Source: Rothia sp. (in: high G+C Gram-positive bacteria) (GTDB lineage Bacteria > Actinomycetota > Actinomycetes > Actinomycetales > Micrococcaceae). From it: 32,727 nt of DNA. The stretch is from contig JAUMUA010000018.1 in NCBI GenBank assembly GCA_030530925.1, positions 1 to 32,727 on the forward strand. Direction: 5' to 3'. The translations under genes and the position numbers were made by a program. The notes under the pieces are model-generated. The model saw only the letters and a list, made by a program, of their open reading frames with translations. It did no database searches and had not been told where the DNA came from. Positions 1 through 8,063 of this stretch are shown in pieces (within the stretch, counting starts at the first letter, position 1; the number at the start of each line of letters is the position of its first letter).

Positions 1-19
1 GACTAAGCAGCCCGTATCC

Positions 20-454
20 GTGAACGGTGTCGTCCGTTGGAAGGATGTGGGTCAGTCCGCAAACACTGCACCCACTCATCGTGAACCTCAAGTTATCTTG
101 TTGCGCCACGCTATTGGTGAGGTGCTTCGAGACGTTCGTCAGCGCCAGGGTCGCACCTTGCGCGAGGTTTCCCATAGCGCTCGAGTTTCACTGGGTTACC
201 TCAGCGAAGTAGAGCGTGGGCAGAAAGAAGCCTCCTCCGAACTTCTCGCGTCCATCTGCCAGGCTTTGAATATCTCCCTCTCGCAGATGCTTGCAGAGGT
301 TTCAGAGCGTATGGCTGTTGAAGAAGGTTTCTCGGTTCCCGATACCGTTCCTACCGAATTTTCAGAGCAGTTCAAGCGTGAATATGGCATTGCCGCCACT
401 TCATCAAAAGACATTCCTGCAACGGAACGCCCGCTTAGCGGCACCCGTTCATAG
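20..454 (+). CDS. clgR: ClgR-type XRE-family transcriptional regulator
   Basis: A helix-turn-helix protein of 144 residues. Residues about 28-90 form an XRE/Cro-type DNA-binding domain; the stretch [20 protein letters not shown] followed by [14 protein letters not shown] is typical of ClgR, the actinobacterial activator of clp protease and stress genes. Position agrees: in actinobacteria clgR usually lies between cinA and recA, and DUF3046 and recA follow here. The C-terminal third is polar and probably flexible. The start is uncertain. GTG at 20 has no Shine-Dalgarno sequence; an in-frame GTG at 47 follows GGAAGGA very closely. The conserved domain begins near residue 25 of the longest form, so the true protein may be shorter. 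The stop codon is followed by a strong terminator. Family assignment is firm; target genes are inferred from relatives. Confidence 0.85.
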   Translation: MNGVVRWKDVGQSANTAPTHREPQVILLRHAIGEVLRDVRQRQGRTLREVSHSARVSLGYLSEVERGQKEASSELLASICQALNISLSQMLAEVSERMAVEEGFSVPDTVPTEFSEQFKREYGIAATSSKDIPATERPLSGTRS

Positions 455-496
455 GTGATGCGTGGTGACCTTGCAGGTTACTAACGCTCATCATGG

Positions 497-533
497 AAAG
501 ACTGCGCATTCTTGAAGAATGCGCAGTCTTTTT
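497..533 (+). terminator. Intrinsic terminator after clgR
   Basis: A perfect 15-bp stem (497-511 with 517-531) has a 5-base loop and runs into a T tract at 529-533. It ends the clgR transcript, so the DUF3046 gene starting 17 bases later needs its own promoter or read-through. Confidence 0.92.
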
Positions 534-549
534 ATACTGGAGAGGTTGA

Positions 550-771
550 ATGAAACTCAGTGAATTTTGGTTTCTGATGGATCATGAATTTACCCGCGGA
601 TATTCGCGAGTTTTGGCTCGAGACCTGGTGTTGAGTTCTTTTGGCAATATCACCGCTCAAGAGGCGCTAGATCGTGGGGAAGACGTCAAGGCAGTGTGGA
701 ATGCAATTTGCGATGTTCAAGAAATCCCCGACGAGCGCCGCTGGGGGCCAGATGTTGCACCCAAGCCGTAG
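550..771 (+). CDS. DUF3046 family protein
   Basis: A 73-residue protein matching the actinobacterial DUF3046 family. It begins MKLSEFWFLMDHEF and contains a repeated small-helix pattern with ALDRGEDVKAVWNAIC and a closing ERRWGPD, hallmarks of that family. Function is unknown. The gene commonly sits just before recA in actinobacteria, as here, which supports the call. The ATG is preceded by a GGAGAGG purine run. A TATACT hexamer at 533-538, overlapping the end of the clgR terminator, could be its -10 element. The stop codon (769-771) lies just before the recA control region. Confidence 0.88.
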   Translation: MKLSEFWFLMDHEFTRGYSRVLARDLVLSSFGNITAQEALDRGEDVKAVWNAICDVQEIPDERRWGPDVAPKP

Positions 772-775
772 ATAT

Positions 776-822
776 TCGGAATTTTGTTCTAATTAACTCG
801 AACTACTAGAAAATATGTTCGA
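776..822 (+). promoter_or_regulatory. recA control region with LexA-like operators
   Basis: Compared with the Gram-positive/actinobacterial LexA operator TCGAAC-N4-GTTCGA, 807-822 (TAGAAA-ATAT-GTTCGA) has two mismatches and 776-791 (TCGGAA-TTTT-GTTCTA) has three. Between them lies TCGAAC at 798-803. TTGTTC (785-790) and TAGAAA (807-812), 16 bases apart, could be the -35 and -10 of a recA promoter that LexA would cover. LexA is encoded at 13638-14348. Sites were matched by eye and are unproven. Confidence 0.6.
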
Positions 823-835
823 AAATCGGTAAACT

Positions 836-884
836 TTGTGCACAGATAGAAATAAATTGAAAATTTAGCGGAGATTTATCCACA
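836..884 (+). promoter_or_regulatory. Two DnaA-box-like 9-mers in the recA leader
   Basis: TTATCCACA at 876-884 equals the classical DnaA-box consensus. TTGTGCACA at 836-844 differs by one base from the actinobacterial form TTGTCCACA. They are exactly 40 bases apart, and both continue into the same GATAG. The segment is A+T-rich. No origin genes (dnaA, dnaN) are nearby, so regulation of recA by DnaA is a likelier reading than an origin; chance is possible. Confidence 0.4.
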
Positions 885-985
885 GATAGTGAAAATCGCT
901 CTAAATTGTCAGTCGGTGCCTTTACTGTGGTGAGTAAAGAACAACGGTGAACACTCACCGCAGAAACTTTAGTGAGGTAGAGAAT

Positions 986-2110
986 ATGGCAGCTAAGGCT
1001 CGCAATACCCAGCAAGTAAGTCGTGTATCAGAAGAAGGTCGCGAAAAAGCTCTTGACGCTGTGCTTGCTCAGATCGATAAGAACTATGGCAAAGGCGCAG
1101 TCATGCGCTTGGGCGATAAGCAGGCCGTCAAGGTAGAAACCATTTCCACGGGCGCGCTTTCTTTGGACGCCGCGTTGGGCATCGGCGGTTTGCCTCGCGG
1201 CCGCGTCGTCGAGATCTACGGTCCTGAATCATCAGGTAAAACCACCGTGGCGTTGCACGCAGTTGCTAACGTGCAGAAGAACGGCGGCATCGCAGCGTTC
1301 ATTGACGCCGAGCACGCACTTGATCCGGTTTATGCAGCAAAGCTCGGTGTAGATACCGATGCACTTTTGGTGTCTCAGCCCGATACCGGTGAGCAGGCTC
1401 TTGAAATCATGGACATGTTGGTGGGCTCTGGCTCCGTTGACATCATCGTGGTCGACTCGGTAGCTGCACTGGTTCCTCGCGCTGAAATCGAAGGCGAAAT
1501 GGGCGACTCCCACGTGGGCCTCCAGGCTCGTTTGATGTCGCAAGCTTTGCGTAAGATTACCGGTCGCTTGGCTCAGACCGGCACCACCGCAATCTTCATC
1601 AACCAGTTACGCGAGAAAATCGGCGTCTTCTTCGGTTCACCCGAAACCACTACCGGTGGTAAAGCGCTAAAGTTCTACGCCTCAGTACGCATCGATATCC
1701 GCCGTATTGAGACCCTCAAAGACGGTGTTAACCCCATTGGTAACCGTACCCGTGCCAAGATTGTAAAGAACAAAATGGCACCGCCCTTCAAGCAAGCTGA
1801 ATTCGACATCCTCTACGGTGAAGGCATCTCCGTAGAAGGCACCATTATTGATATGGGTGTTGAAAGCGGCATCGTCAAGAAGTCTGGCGCATGGTTTACC
1901 TATGACGGCGACCAGTTGGGGCAGGGTAAAGAAAACGCTCGTCGTTTGCTCAAAGATAACCCCGAACTTGCCGAAGAAATCAAGTTCAAGACGTTGGTTC
2001 ACCTTGGCATTGTTGAAGGCGAAGAAGAAGACGGCGAGAGCGCAGAAGTTGAAACTGATGCGTTCTCAGAAGAAATCGATCCGCTCGATGTTGTGAGTGA
2101 AAAGTTCTAA
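986..2110 (+). CDS. recA: Recombinase RecA
   Basis: RecA binds single-stranded DNA, catalyses homologous strand exchange and, as the activated filament, triggers LexA self-cleavage. The 374-residue protein shows the Walker A motif GPESSGKT at residues 79-86, the L2/DNA-binding stretch [20 protein letters not shown], and the acidic C-terminal tail usual in the family. ATG at 986 is chosen because GAGG at 974-977 lies 8 bases upstream and the protein then starts MAAKARN; the reading frame stays open upstream to an ATG at 947, which has no ribosome site. It is preceded by LexA-like operators and followed by recX. I saw no intein or frameshift. Confidence 0.98.
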   Translation: MAAKARNTQQVSRVSEEGREKALDAVLAQIDKNYGKGAVMRLGDKQAVKVETISTGALSLDAALGIGGLPRGRVVEIYGPESSGKTTVALHAVANVQKNGGIAAFIDAEHALDPVYAAKLGVDTDALLVSQPDTGEQALEIMDMLVGSGSVDIIVVDSVAALVPRAEIEGEMGDSHVGLQARLMSQALRKITGRLAQTGTTAIFINQLREKIGVFFGSPETTTGGKALKFYASVRIDIRRIETLKDGVNPIGNRTRAKIVKNKMAPPFKQAEFDILYGEGISVEGTIIDMGVESGIVKKSGAWFTYDGDQLGQGKENARRLLKDNPELAEEIKFKTLVHLGIVEGEEEDGESAEVETDAFSEEIDPLDVVSEKF

Positions 2111-2139
2111 GCTGTGAGCTTCTGACTTTTCTTGCGCAG

Positions 2140-2210
2140 AGGAGGGTTACACTCGTTGCATGATAAGGCGTTATGCGCCTTTACCGCGATGGAGGAGTAG
2201 CCCTCCTTTT
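2140..2210 (+). promoter_or_regulatory. Alternative hairpins in the recA-recX gap (possible attenuator)
   Basis: The segment CCCTCCT at 2201-2207, followed by a short T run, can pair with AGGAGGG at 2140-2146 (perfect 7 bp, enclosing a second hairpin 2165-2170/2176-2181) or with GGAGG at 2191-2195 (5 bp, local). The two pairings exclude each other. Either would put a terminator-like stem before TTTT at 2207-2210, so recX may be expressed by partial read-through from recA, as is known in other bacteria. Regulation is inferred. Confidence 0.45.
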
Positions 2211-2225
2211 GTGCATATTTTGTAG
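2160..2225 (+). CDS. Possible 21-residue leader peptide before recX
   Basis: A short reading frame starts with ATG at 2160, 13 bases after GGAGGG, and ends with TAG at 2223-2225. The predicted peptide is arginine- and proline-rich and spans the alternative hairpins, so its translation could influence which one forms. Nothing else supports it, and the Shine-Dalgarno spacing is long. Treat as a hypothesis. Confidence 0.18.
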   Translation: MIRRYAPLPRWRSSPPFVHIL

Positions 2226-2283
2226 AATGCAAAGTGTTCTTGACGCATATTCGAAAGTAAACAGTGAGGCGATGGTAGGTGAG

Positions 2284-3285
2284 ATGAGCAATCCCAACGA
2301 GTTTCCCGCGTGGCACCCTGCTGCGCTAGGGGAGAGCGAAGACTTGCCCGGCACCACCACGTATGCCACCGCCGACGCCGAACGCGTAGGCGTTCCCTAT
2401 GGGGGAAGCAAAACTTCCTCAGCGCAACAAAACACTCTGCAAAAAAGTACTCTGCAACGAGGCTCTCGCGCAACGGGTACATCTGAGGGGTCGAAAACTG
2501 GGGGTGCCTCGCGTCCTCGCAGATATCGCGAGGGGTACAAAAAAGGCTTCCGGAAACCTAAACCGAACCCACACAGTCCCTTCGCCCCAGCTTTTGGGGC
2601 AGCGCCAGAGGAGCCCAAGAAACCTGCTCGAAAGAAATCTCAGGTTCAATTTCGAGCTGATAGCTCATTAGCACAGGCAGATGATGCTCTGCCTAGCGAC
2701 GAACTTTTAATTCAAGGAACCACTCCAGGCGGTCGCGGTAGAAAATCTGCTAAACAGCCTGAATCAGAATTTACCCAAGCCAAGAATATTGTGCTCAATC
2801 AATTGGCTGCTTCGGCAAAATCTCGTGCGCAACTTCAGAAAAAGCTCGCGGATAAAGAGATTAGCCCAGAAGTTGCAGAAGATGTTTTGCAGAGATTTGA
2901 AGACGTCAAACTCATCAACGACGAAGAGTTTGCGCAGATGTATGTTCGCACGCGAGCGAACGTCAAAAAATTATCTCGCAATGCTATTCGGCGCGAGCTC
3001 AAGCAAAAGGGCGTTGAGGGCGAGTTGGCTGAGGTGGCGCTGGAGCAACGTAGCGAAGAGGACGAACGCGCAGATGCCCACGAACTGGTTCGTAAAAAGA
3101 TTCGACCCTCCATGGATTTTTCGGATCGTTCGGAGAAAGACAAAATTATGCGGCGACTCGTCAGCATGTTGGCTCGCAAAGGGTACCCTTCGGGCATGGC
3201 ATTTTCAGTGGTGCGTGAGGAAATTGATGCCTATGTGGAAGAACAGGGCATTGATTCGGCGGATTCGTTTTCTGACTATTTCTAG
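2284..3285 (+). CDS. recX: Regulatory protein RecX with long N-terminal extension
   Basis: RecX binds the RecA filament and limits its activity. The C-terminal part (residues about 162-333) is a RecX domain of tandem three-helix repeats, with AKSRAQLQKKLADK, INDEEFAQMYVRTRAN and ARKGYPSGMAFSVVREE. The N-terminal 160 residues are low in complexity, rich in Ser, Gly, Pro, Lys and Arg, and probably disordered; many RecX proteins are only about 150-270 residues long. ATG at 2284 follows GGTAGGTGAG. Upstream in-frame starts at 2272, 2227 and 2173 exist but have poorer sites, and the longer reading would run through the hairpins. It lies 173 bases after recA and is probably co-transcribed through a possible attenuator. 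Confidence 0.85.
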   Translation: MSNPNEFPAWHPAALGESEDLPGTTTYATADAERVGVPYGGSKTSSAQQNTLQKSTLQRGSRATGTSEGSKTGGASRPRRYREGYKKGFRKPKPNPHSPFAPAFGAAPEEPKKPARKKSQVQFRADSSLAQADDALPSDELLIQGTTPGGRGRKSAKQPESEFTQAKNIVLNQLAASAKSRAQLQKKLADKEISPEVAEDVLQRFEDVKLINDEEFAQMYVRTRANVKKLSRNAIRRELKQKGVEGELAEVALEQRSEEDERADAHELVRKKIRPSMDFSDRSEKDKIMRRLVSMLARKGYPSGMAFSVVREEIDAYVEEQGIDSADSFSDYF

Positions 3286-3338
3286 TTCTCAAGGGCTCTG
3301 TTATTTCATCTTTAAATCTCAGTGAGAAAGAAACTTCT

Positions 3339-4340
3339 ATGGATCCGGTTCAAGAACTTCAAGCACGCAGACTCATTGCCCAGGGGCTTGCTTTTTCAGC
3401 GGCGCGTCCTTCTCTGGATTCACCGGTGGATGTTGCACAACACTTATTGGCTTTACAAGGGCAAACGTATCGCGCCGGCGTGCGCGCCATAGCGTTGCGG
3501 TGCAATAACGGTGCAGGAATGCACGATGAAGAGGTGCATCAAGCAATAGCCTCTCATCACATCGTTCGCGGTTGGCCCATGAGAGGGACTTTACACTTTA
3601 TGCCCGTAGAAGACGTACGCTGGCTGATGCAGTTGTGCTCGCCACGCATTGAATCCGGCGCTGCCCGGCGTCGGGGTGCATTGGGGTTTAAGGAGGGTGA
3701 TTTTGAAACCGCACAAAGTGCCCTGTATACACATCTTGCGCAGTTACCCCGGGGATCTGGTCTTGAACGCAAAGATGCCTATCGAGTTTTTGAGAAAGCC
3801 GGAGTAAACCCGGAACAAGGACGCGGACCGCACCTCTTACGTGCTTTGGGAGGACTGGGCGAGGTTGTGCAGGGCGCACTAGCGGGTAATGCAGAAACGT
3901 TCTGGCATGTGGATAGCTTGCCCCATACTCAGCGGGAACTCAGCGGCGATGAAGCACTGGCAGAGCTGGGGACTCGTTATATCAACGGGCACGGCCCAGT
4001 GACTATCAAAGATTTAGCGTGGTGGGCTTATCTGACCCAGCGTGATTGTCGTAAAGCCTTTGATATGGCGCAGAATGTGAGCACCATGGAGCTTGGCGGC
4101 GAGCAGTATTGGGTGCCCACCTGGCAAGAAAACGTGAGTGAAACAGAGTTACAGGATGCTCTAGCGGGCACCTATGAGCTGCCGGCATTTGACGAATACT
4201 TGCTCGGCTACGCCGATAAATCTTTTGCGATGACAGATGAGCTACGAGCAGAAGTACTGACTAAGAACGGCATTAGCTGGGATTTCACCGTAGCCGGCGG
4301 CAAAGTGGTGGGTAGAACGGCATATCTACGCGCGAAATAG
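3339..4340 (+). CDS. Winged-helix protein of the AlkZ/YcaQ DNA-glycosylase family
   Basis: A 333-residue HTH_42-type protein. Characterised relatives are Streptomyces AlkZ and E. coli YcaQ, DNA glycosylases that unhook interstrand crosslinks and remove alkylated bases. The catalytic Gln-x-Gln signature of AlkZ is visible as Q40-G41-Q42. Also conserved are the region HHIVRGWPMRGTLHFMPVED (residues about 71-90) and the late motif LPAFDEYLLGYADK. After KVVGRTAYLRAK it stops where relatives usually continue for some tens of residues, so the C-terminus may be divergent or truncated; the next frame runs on only about 20 codons. It follows recX by 53 bases, suggesting a DNA-repair operon. Family is clear, substrate unknown. 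Confidence 0.75.
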   Translation: MDPVQELQARRLIAQGLAFSAARPSLDSPVDVAQHLLALQGQTYRAGVRAIALRCNNGAGMHDEEVHQAIASHHIVRGWPMRGTLHFMPVEDVRWLMQLCSPRIESGAARRRGALGFKEGDFETAQSALYTHLAQLPRGSGLERKDAYRVFEKAGVNPEQGRGPHLLRALGGLGEVVQGALAGNAETFWHVDSLPHTQRELSGDEALAELGTRYINGHGPVTIKDLAWWAYLTQRDCRKAFDMAQNVSTMELGGEQYWVPTWQENVSETELQDALAGTYELPAFDEYLLGYADKSFAMTDELRAEVLTKNGISWDFTVAGGKVVGRTAYLRAK

Positions 4341-4411
4341 TGTTCTCAAAACGACCAGTTTAGAGAAAAACTAATTAGCAGCACAGCAATTTCACACATT
4401 GGAAAACAACC

Positions 4412-5479
4412 CTATGACCAGGGCGAACGAGTGAAAACACCCTGCTCCCTCAGTACACTGCGGGTGAGCAATACCGCAACGCGCAAGTCAGGGTCGTCTT
4501 CCATGGTTGACCTTGGGGTCACAGCGATGTCGCGGTAGAAAGATTCACAGTGGTTTTTCCACTGCTCACTACTAAAATGCCGTCGAAAATTATGGTGCAC
4601 ACCGGCGGAAGGGAAACCCAAGAGCATTTCCGCCACCGGTAGCAGTAGGTGGTGGATGCTGGTGCCTTCGGCGTCGATCCCGCGGGCGGCGTCGTGCGTG
4701 TGCAAAACATTGAATGGTGAAAAATCTGCCGAGCTCAGCACTAACTGGTGGGGGTTTGCCGGAGAAAGTACCGTTTCGAAAGTGATTTCGTGATCGACGG
4801 ATTCTTCGGTGCGCAATTTTTCGAGCCCCTTTACCGCCATTGACGACGACGCGAGCATACCCGGTTGCCGCGCGTCCGGATCAGCTTTCACTAGTGCCAG
4901 AGAAAAATCGGAGCGCAAACGAGCAAATGGTTCGCATGCTTGGGCGTTCACTACTTGCGTCCAAAAGTTTTTCCAGTGCACAAGGGCAGCTTCGGCGTTG
5001 GTAAATGACGCCGAAGCATCCAGCAAATTGCGGGCACACGGAGTTCCCGGAACGTCTTCAATTCCCAGAACCCGCGCGGCGTCGTCGGCAAAAACCAGCT
5101 CCGCATACGGTTGATGCGGAAGCTGACTCAGCGTGCGTAGCCCGTGTTTTTCGCGTAAATATCCAAAACCACCAGAATTGGTGGCAGAGTCTTTGCGCCT
5201 AAAATGCTTGAGTATCAGTGAGTGCGGCTCTCCGAACGAAGGGAGAAAGCTCACGCGCAATACCACCGAGCGCATACCTGCAGACAAGATGTTCAACGAA
5301 GCTGGTTCAAAAGCACGGTTTTCGGCGGAAAAAGAGCGGTAGCAACTTTCAAACATCGTCCCCAGGGACCGCAAGAATTTTGGGGAGTCAACGGGTGAAT
5401 CTGCGGGCGATGGCTCGTACTGCGCGATTGCGCGGTGCAAAAGTGAGGAATATCCAGAAGATAATGAGGAACCAGCCAT
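4412..5479 (-). CDS. Uncharacterised kinase-fold (phosphotransferase-like) protein
   Basis: I do not recognise a named family for this 355-residue protein. Its layout resembles aminoglycoside/choline phosphotransferases. An N-lobe-like strand (LILKHFRR) offers a lysine for ATP, a following helix holds LREKHGL, and near residue 250 ADFSPFNVL matches the catalytic-loop pattern D-F-x-P-x-N. IDAEG some 18 residues later resembles the metal-binding IDFEG. In typical members the catalytic loop begins His-Gly-Asp; here it is Ser-Ala-Asp, so activity is uncertain. It stands alone on the minus strand between two plus-strand units, divergent from miaB with only 34 bases between the starts. No terminator is evident on its 3' side. 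The fold call is moderate; a substrate cannot be named. Confidence 0.55.
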   Translation of the reverse strand: MAGSSLSSGYSSLLHRAIAQYEPSPADSPVDSPKFLRSLGTMFESCYRSFSAENRAFEPASLNILSAGMRSVVLRVSFLPSFGEPHSLILKHFRRKDSATNSGGFGYLREKHGLRTLSQLPHQPYAELVFADDAARVLGIEDVPGTPCARNLLDASASFTNAEAALVHWKNFWTQVVNAQACEPFARLRSDFSLALVKADPDARQPGMLASSSMAVKGLEKLRTEESVDHEITFETVLSPANPHQLVLSSADFSPFNVLHTHDAARGIDAEGTSIHHLLLPVAEMLLGFPSAGVHHNFRRHFSSEQWKNHCESFYRDIAVTPRSTMEDDPDLRVAVLLTRSVLREQGVFTRSPWS

Positions 5480-5501
5480 AGAGCCATTATCGCGTATCTA
5501 G

Positions 5502-5507
5502 TACTCT
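5502..5507 (+). promoter_or_regulatory. Probable -10 element of leaderless miaB
   Basis: TACTCT fits the TANNNT -10 pattern and ends 6 bases before the GTG at 5514, so transcription could begin on the start codon. No Shine-Dalgarno sequence precedes that GTG, in-frame stops close the frame upstream, and no -35 box is clear. Confidence 0.4.
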
Positions 5508-5513
5508 TGAACG

Positions 5514-7031
5514 GTGACTTTGAATCTTTCTGAACTTGATACTGCTCAAACATCTGCTGAACCACGCACCTACGAGGTGCGTACCTATGGTTGCCAGATG
5601 AACGTTCACGACTCTGAACGCATGAGCGGTTTGCTGGAATCTAACGGGTACGTTCCCGTTGAAGATGGCGAGACCCCCGATTTGGTGGTGTTCAATACCT
5701 GCGCTGTGCGCGAGAACGCCGATAACAAGCTTTACGGCAACTTGGGTATGCTCGCCCCGGTCAAGCGCGCTAACGAGGGTATGCAGATTGCGGTGGGCGG
5801 TTGCTTGGCTCAGAAAGATCAAGACACCATTCTGAAAAAGGCCCCGTGGGTTGATGTGGTGTTCGGTACCCACAATATTGGCTCGTTGCCTGCTTTGCTG
5901 GAGCGCGCTCGTCATAATGACGAAGCGCAGGCGGAACTTCTAGAGTCCCTTGAAGTGTTCCCCTCCACTTTGCCCACCAAGCGCGATCATGTTTACTCAG
6001 GCTGGGTCTCGATCTCTGTGGGTTGTAACAACACGTGCACTTTCTGCATCGTGCCGAGCTTGCGCGGTAAAGAAAATGACCGCCGCCCTGGCGATATTCT
6101 TGCTGAGGTTCAGGCTCTTGTGGACGACGGCGCCATCGAGGTCACTTTGCTCGGGCAGAACGTGAACTCCTACGGCGTTGATTTTGGCGACCGACAGGCG
6201 TTTTCAAAACTTTTGCGAGCATGTGGAGATATTGAAGGTCTGGAGCGCGTTCGCTTCACCTCACCGCACCCTGCAATGTTCACCGATGACGTGATTGATG
6301 CGATGGCTGAGACCCCTAATGTCATGCCGGTTCTGCACATGCCGTTGCAATCGGGTTCCGATAAGGTGCTCAAAGATATGCGCCGCTCATACCGTTCTAA
6401 GAAGTTCTTGGGCATCTTAGAAAAGGTGCGTGATCGCATTCCTAACGCTGTGATTACCACCGATATCATCGTGGGTTTCCCCGGCGAAACCGAAGAAGAT
6501 TTCCAAGAGACTTTGCGCGTGGTGGAAGAATCGCGCTTCTCTACCGCATTCACATTCCAATACTCGATTCGCCCCGGAACCCCTGCGGCAACCATGGAGA
6601 ATCAGGTTCCTAAAGAAGTTGTTCAGGAGCGCTATGAGCGTTTGACGGCTCTTCAAGACCGCATTGCCGGTGAAGAGAACCGTAAACAATTGGGCAAAAC
6701 CGTTGAGCTGATGGTGACCGCTGAATCGGGCCGTAAGGCTGAGCAGACTCAGCGTCTTTCTGGACGTGCGCAAGATCAGCGCCTGGTTCACTTCTCGGTA
6801 CCCGAAGGGGCTGAGGTGCCTCGCCCCGGGGATTTGGTGACGCTGCCCATTACCGAAGCGGGTTCGTTCCACCTGATTTCTGATCCGACCCCCGAGCAGT
6901 ATTCTGTTCGCCGTTCGCGCGCAGGCGATGCCTGGGATCGTGCACAGACAGATTCGTGTGGTACCGGAGCAGGCACCACTCAGGTTCCCGGCGCACCGGT
7001 AAATCTCGGTTTCCCCACGCTTCGTAAATAA
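5514..7031 (+). CDS. miaB: tRNA-2-methylthio-N6-isopentenyladenosine-37 synthase
   Basis: MiaB is a radical-SAM enzyme that adds a methylthio group to N6-isopentenyl-A37 of tRNAs reading UNN codons. The 505 residues show the N-terminal domain with three cluster-binding cysteines ([21 protein letters not shown]), the radical-SAM motif C-x3-C-x2-C in GCNNTCTFC (residues about 170-178), a TIM-barrel core ending with [15 protein letters not shown] and [13 protein letters not shown], and a C-terminal TRAM RNA-binding domain. A further tail of about 50 residues after the TRAM domain is poorly conserved. The GTG start at 5514 is forced by in-frame stops just upstream. Its stop overlaps the ATG of miaA (TAATG), so the two A37 enzymes are translationally coupled. 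Confidence 0.96.
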   Translation: MTLNLSELDTAQTSAEPRTYEVRTYGCQMNVHDSERMSGLLESNGYVPVEDGETPDLVVFNTCAVRENADNKLYGNLGMLAPVKRANEGMQIAVGGCLAQKDQDTILKKAPWVDVVFGTHNIGSLPALLERARHNDEAQAELLESLEVFPSTLPTKRDHVYSGWVSISVGCNNTCTFCIVPSLRGKENDRRPGDILAEVQALVDDGAIEVTLLGQNVNSYGVDFGDRQAFSKLLRACGDIEGLERVRFTSPHPAMFTDDVIDAMAETPNVMPVLHMPLQSGSDKVLKDMRRSYRSKKFLGILEKVRDRIPNAVITTDIIVGFPGETEEDFQETLRVVEESRFSTAFTFQYSIRPGTPAATMENQVPKEVVQERYERLTALQDRIAGEENRKQLGKTVELMVTAESGRKAEQTQRLSGRAQDQRLVHFSVPEGAEVPRPGDLVTLPITEAGSFHLISDPTPEQYSVRRSRAGDAWDRAQTDSCGTGAGTTQVPGAPVNLGFPTLRK

Positions 7032-7981
7032 TGTCGCAGCAACTTCCTGTGATTTCCGTGGTGGGTCCAACCGCCAGTGGTAAATCAAATCTTGCGATTG
7101 AATTGGCGCTCGCCTTTGACGGCGAGTGCATCAATGCTGATTCCATGCAGTTTTACCGGGGCATGGATATTGGGACAGCCAAGATTACAGCCGAGGAGAT
7201 GCGCGGTGTTCCGCACCATTTGCTCGATATTTTGGACGTGCGGCAAGAGGCTTCGGTTGCAGTCTTTCAGCAACGGGCGCGCGAACTCTTTGAAGAAATT
7301 TCCTCCCGAGGCAAGCTTCCCATTTTGGTGGGAGGCTCTGGGCTCTACGTTCGTGCGGCGTTGGATTCTTTGGAATTTCCAGATACCAACCCGCAGGTTC
7401 GCGCCCGCTTAGAGCAGGAGCTACTCGAGCAAGGTGCCGGTGCGTTGCACCGTCGTCTGCAAGAAGTTGACCCGGACTCTGCTGCCCGAATTAATGACGA
7501 TCGCCGCTTGGTTCGCGCATTGGAGGTGTGGGAGGTAACGGGTAGAACGTTTACCTCTTTCATGCCCCGACGTAAGTATGTGCGCCCGGCGCTACAGCTA
7601 GGGATGAACGGTGAGCGCTCGCAACTGCATGAGCGCATCAACGTGCGGGTAGAGCACATGGCACAGCAGGGTCTGCTCGATGAGGTTCGCAATCTGGAAG
7701 AGCACGGCTTGCGCGAGGGAAAGACAGCCTCTCGAGCCATTGGCTACCGCGAATTTCTCAAAGTTCTTGACGCCGAACGCGGCGACATTGCCGACAAGTA
7801 CGACATTGCAAACGCTATAGAAGATACCGCCACTGCCACCCGGCAATTTGCGCGGCGTCAGATTACCTGGTTCAACGCAGACCCGCGAGTAACCTGGTTC
7901 GATTTTGGCGATTCCCACGCGACCGATGCGGCACTTCAGGTGGTTGAAAAATCGCTTCAGAACCCCTCGATAACGCGATAG
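7031..7981 (+). CDS. miaA: tRNA dimethylallyltransferase
   Basis: MiaA transfers the dimethylallyl group of DMAPP to N6 of tRNA A37, making the substrate that MiaB then methylthiolates. The 316-residue protein has the P-loop GPTASGKS at residues 12-19, the [15 protein letters not shown] segment (usually DSxQxYRxxDIGTAK), HHLLDILD, and [10 protein letters not shown] that binds DMAPP. Length is normal for the family. Its ATG shares one base with the miaB stop codon, and dapF follows in the same direction. No anomalies were seen. Confidence 0.97.
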   Translation: MSQQLPVISVVGPTASGKSNLAIELALAFDGECINADSMQFYRGMDIGTAKITAEEMRGVPHHLLDILDVRQEASVAVFQQRARELFEEISSRGKLPILVGGSGLYVRAALDSLEFPDTNPQVRARLEQELLEQGAGALHRRLQEVDPDSAARINDDRRLVRALEVWEVTGRTFTSFMPRRKYVRPALQLGMNGERSQLHERINVRVEHMAQQGLLDEVRNLEEHGLREGKTASRAIGYREFLKVLDAERGDIADKYDIANAIEDTATATRQFARRQITWFNADPRVTWFDFGDSHATDAALQVVEKSLQNPSITR

Positions 7982-8020
7982 CGCCGGCGTCATTGCAACC
8001 TGCGTGAGTTCATTTGAGCG

Positions 8021-8026
8021 TAGAAT
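8021..8026 (+). promoter_or_regulatory. Probable -10 element for dapF
   Basis: TAGAAT lies in the miaA-dapF gap, 38 bases before the TTG start. The nearest TTGCAA (7993-7998) is 22 bases away, too far for a standard -35, so this is a -10-only prediction for an internal promoter. Confidence 0.35.
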
Positions 8027-8063
8027 AACCACAAGATCACAAGCCGCTCACGAAAGGACGACG

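Noticed and set aside
836..884. A replication origin at the DnaA-box pair
   Set aside because: Only two boxes are present and no dnaA, dnaN, parA or rnpA genes are nearby; regulation of recA or chance is more plausible.
947..985. Thirteen extra codons upstream of recA ATG 986
   Set aside because: ATG 947 has no ribosome site, while GAGG is well spaced before ATG 986 and the protein then starts as relatives do.
2399..3325. Overlapping frames inside recX, up to 178 residues
   Set aside because: The frame carrying the RecX domain is intact; the overlapping frames have no ribosome sites or recognisable motifs.
8004..8063. Longer dapF from GTG 8004
   Set aside because: AAAGGA stands 5 bases before TTG 8064, and the conserved DapF sequence begins soon after that codon; the longer start also precedes the likely -10 box.
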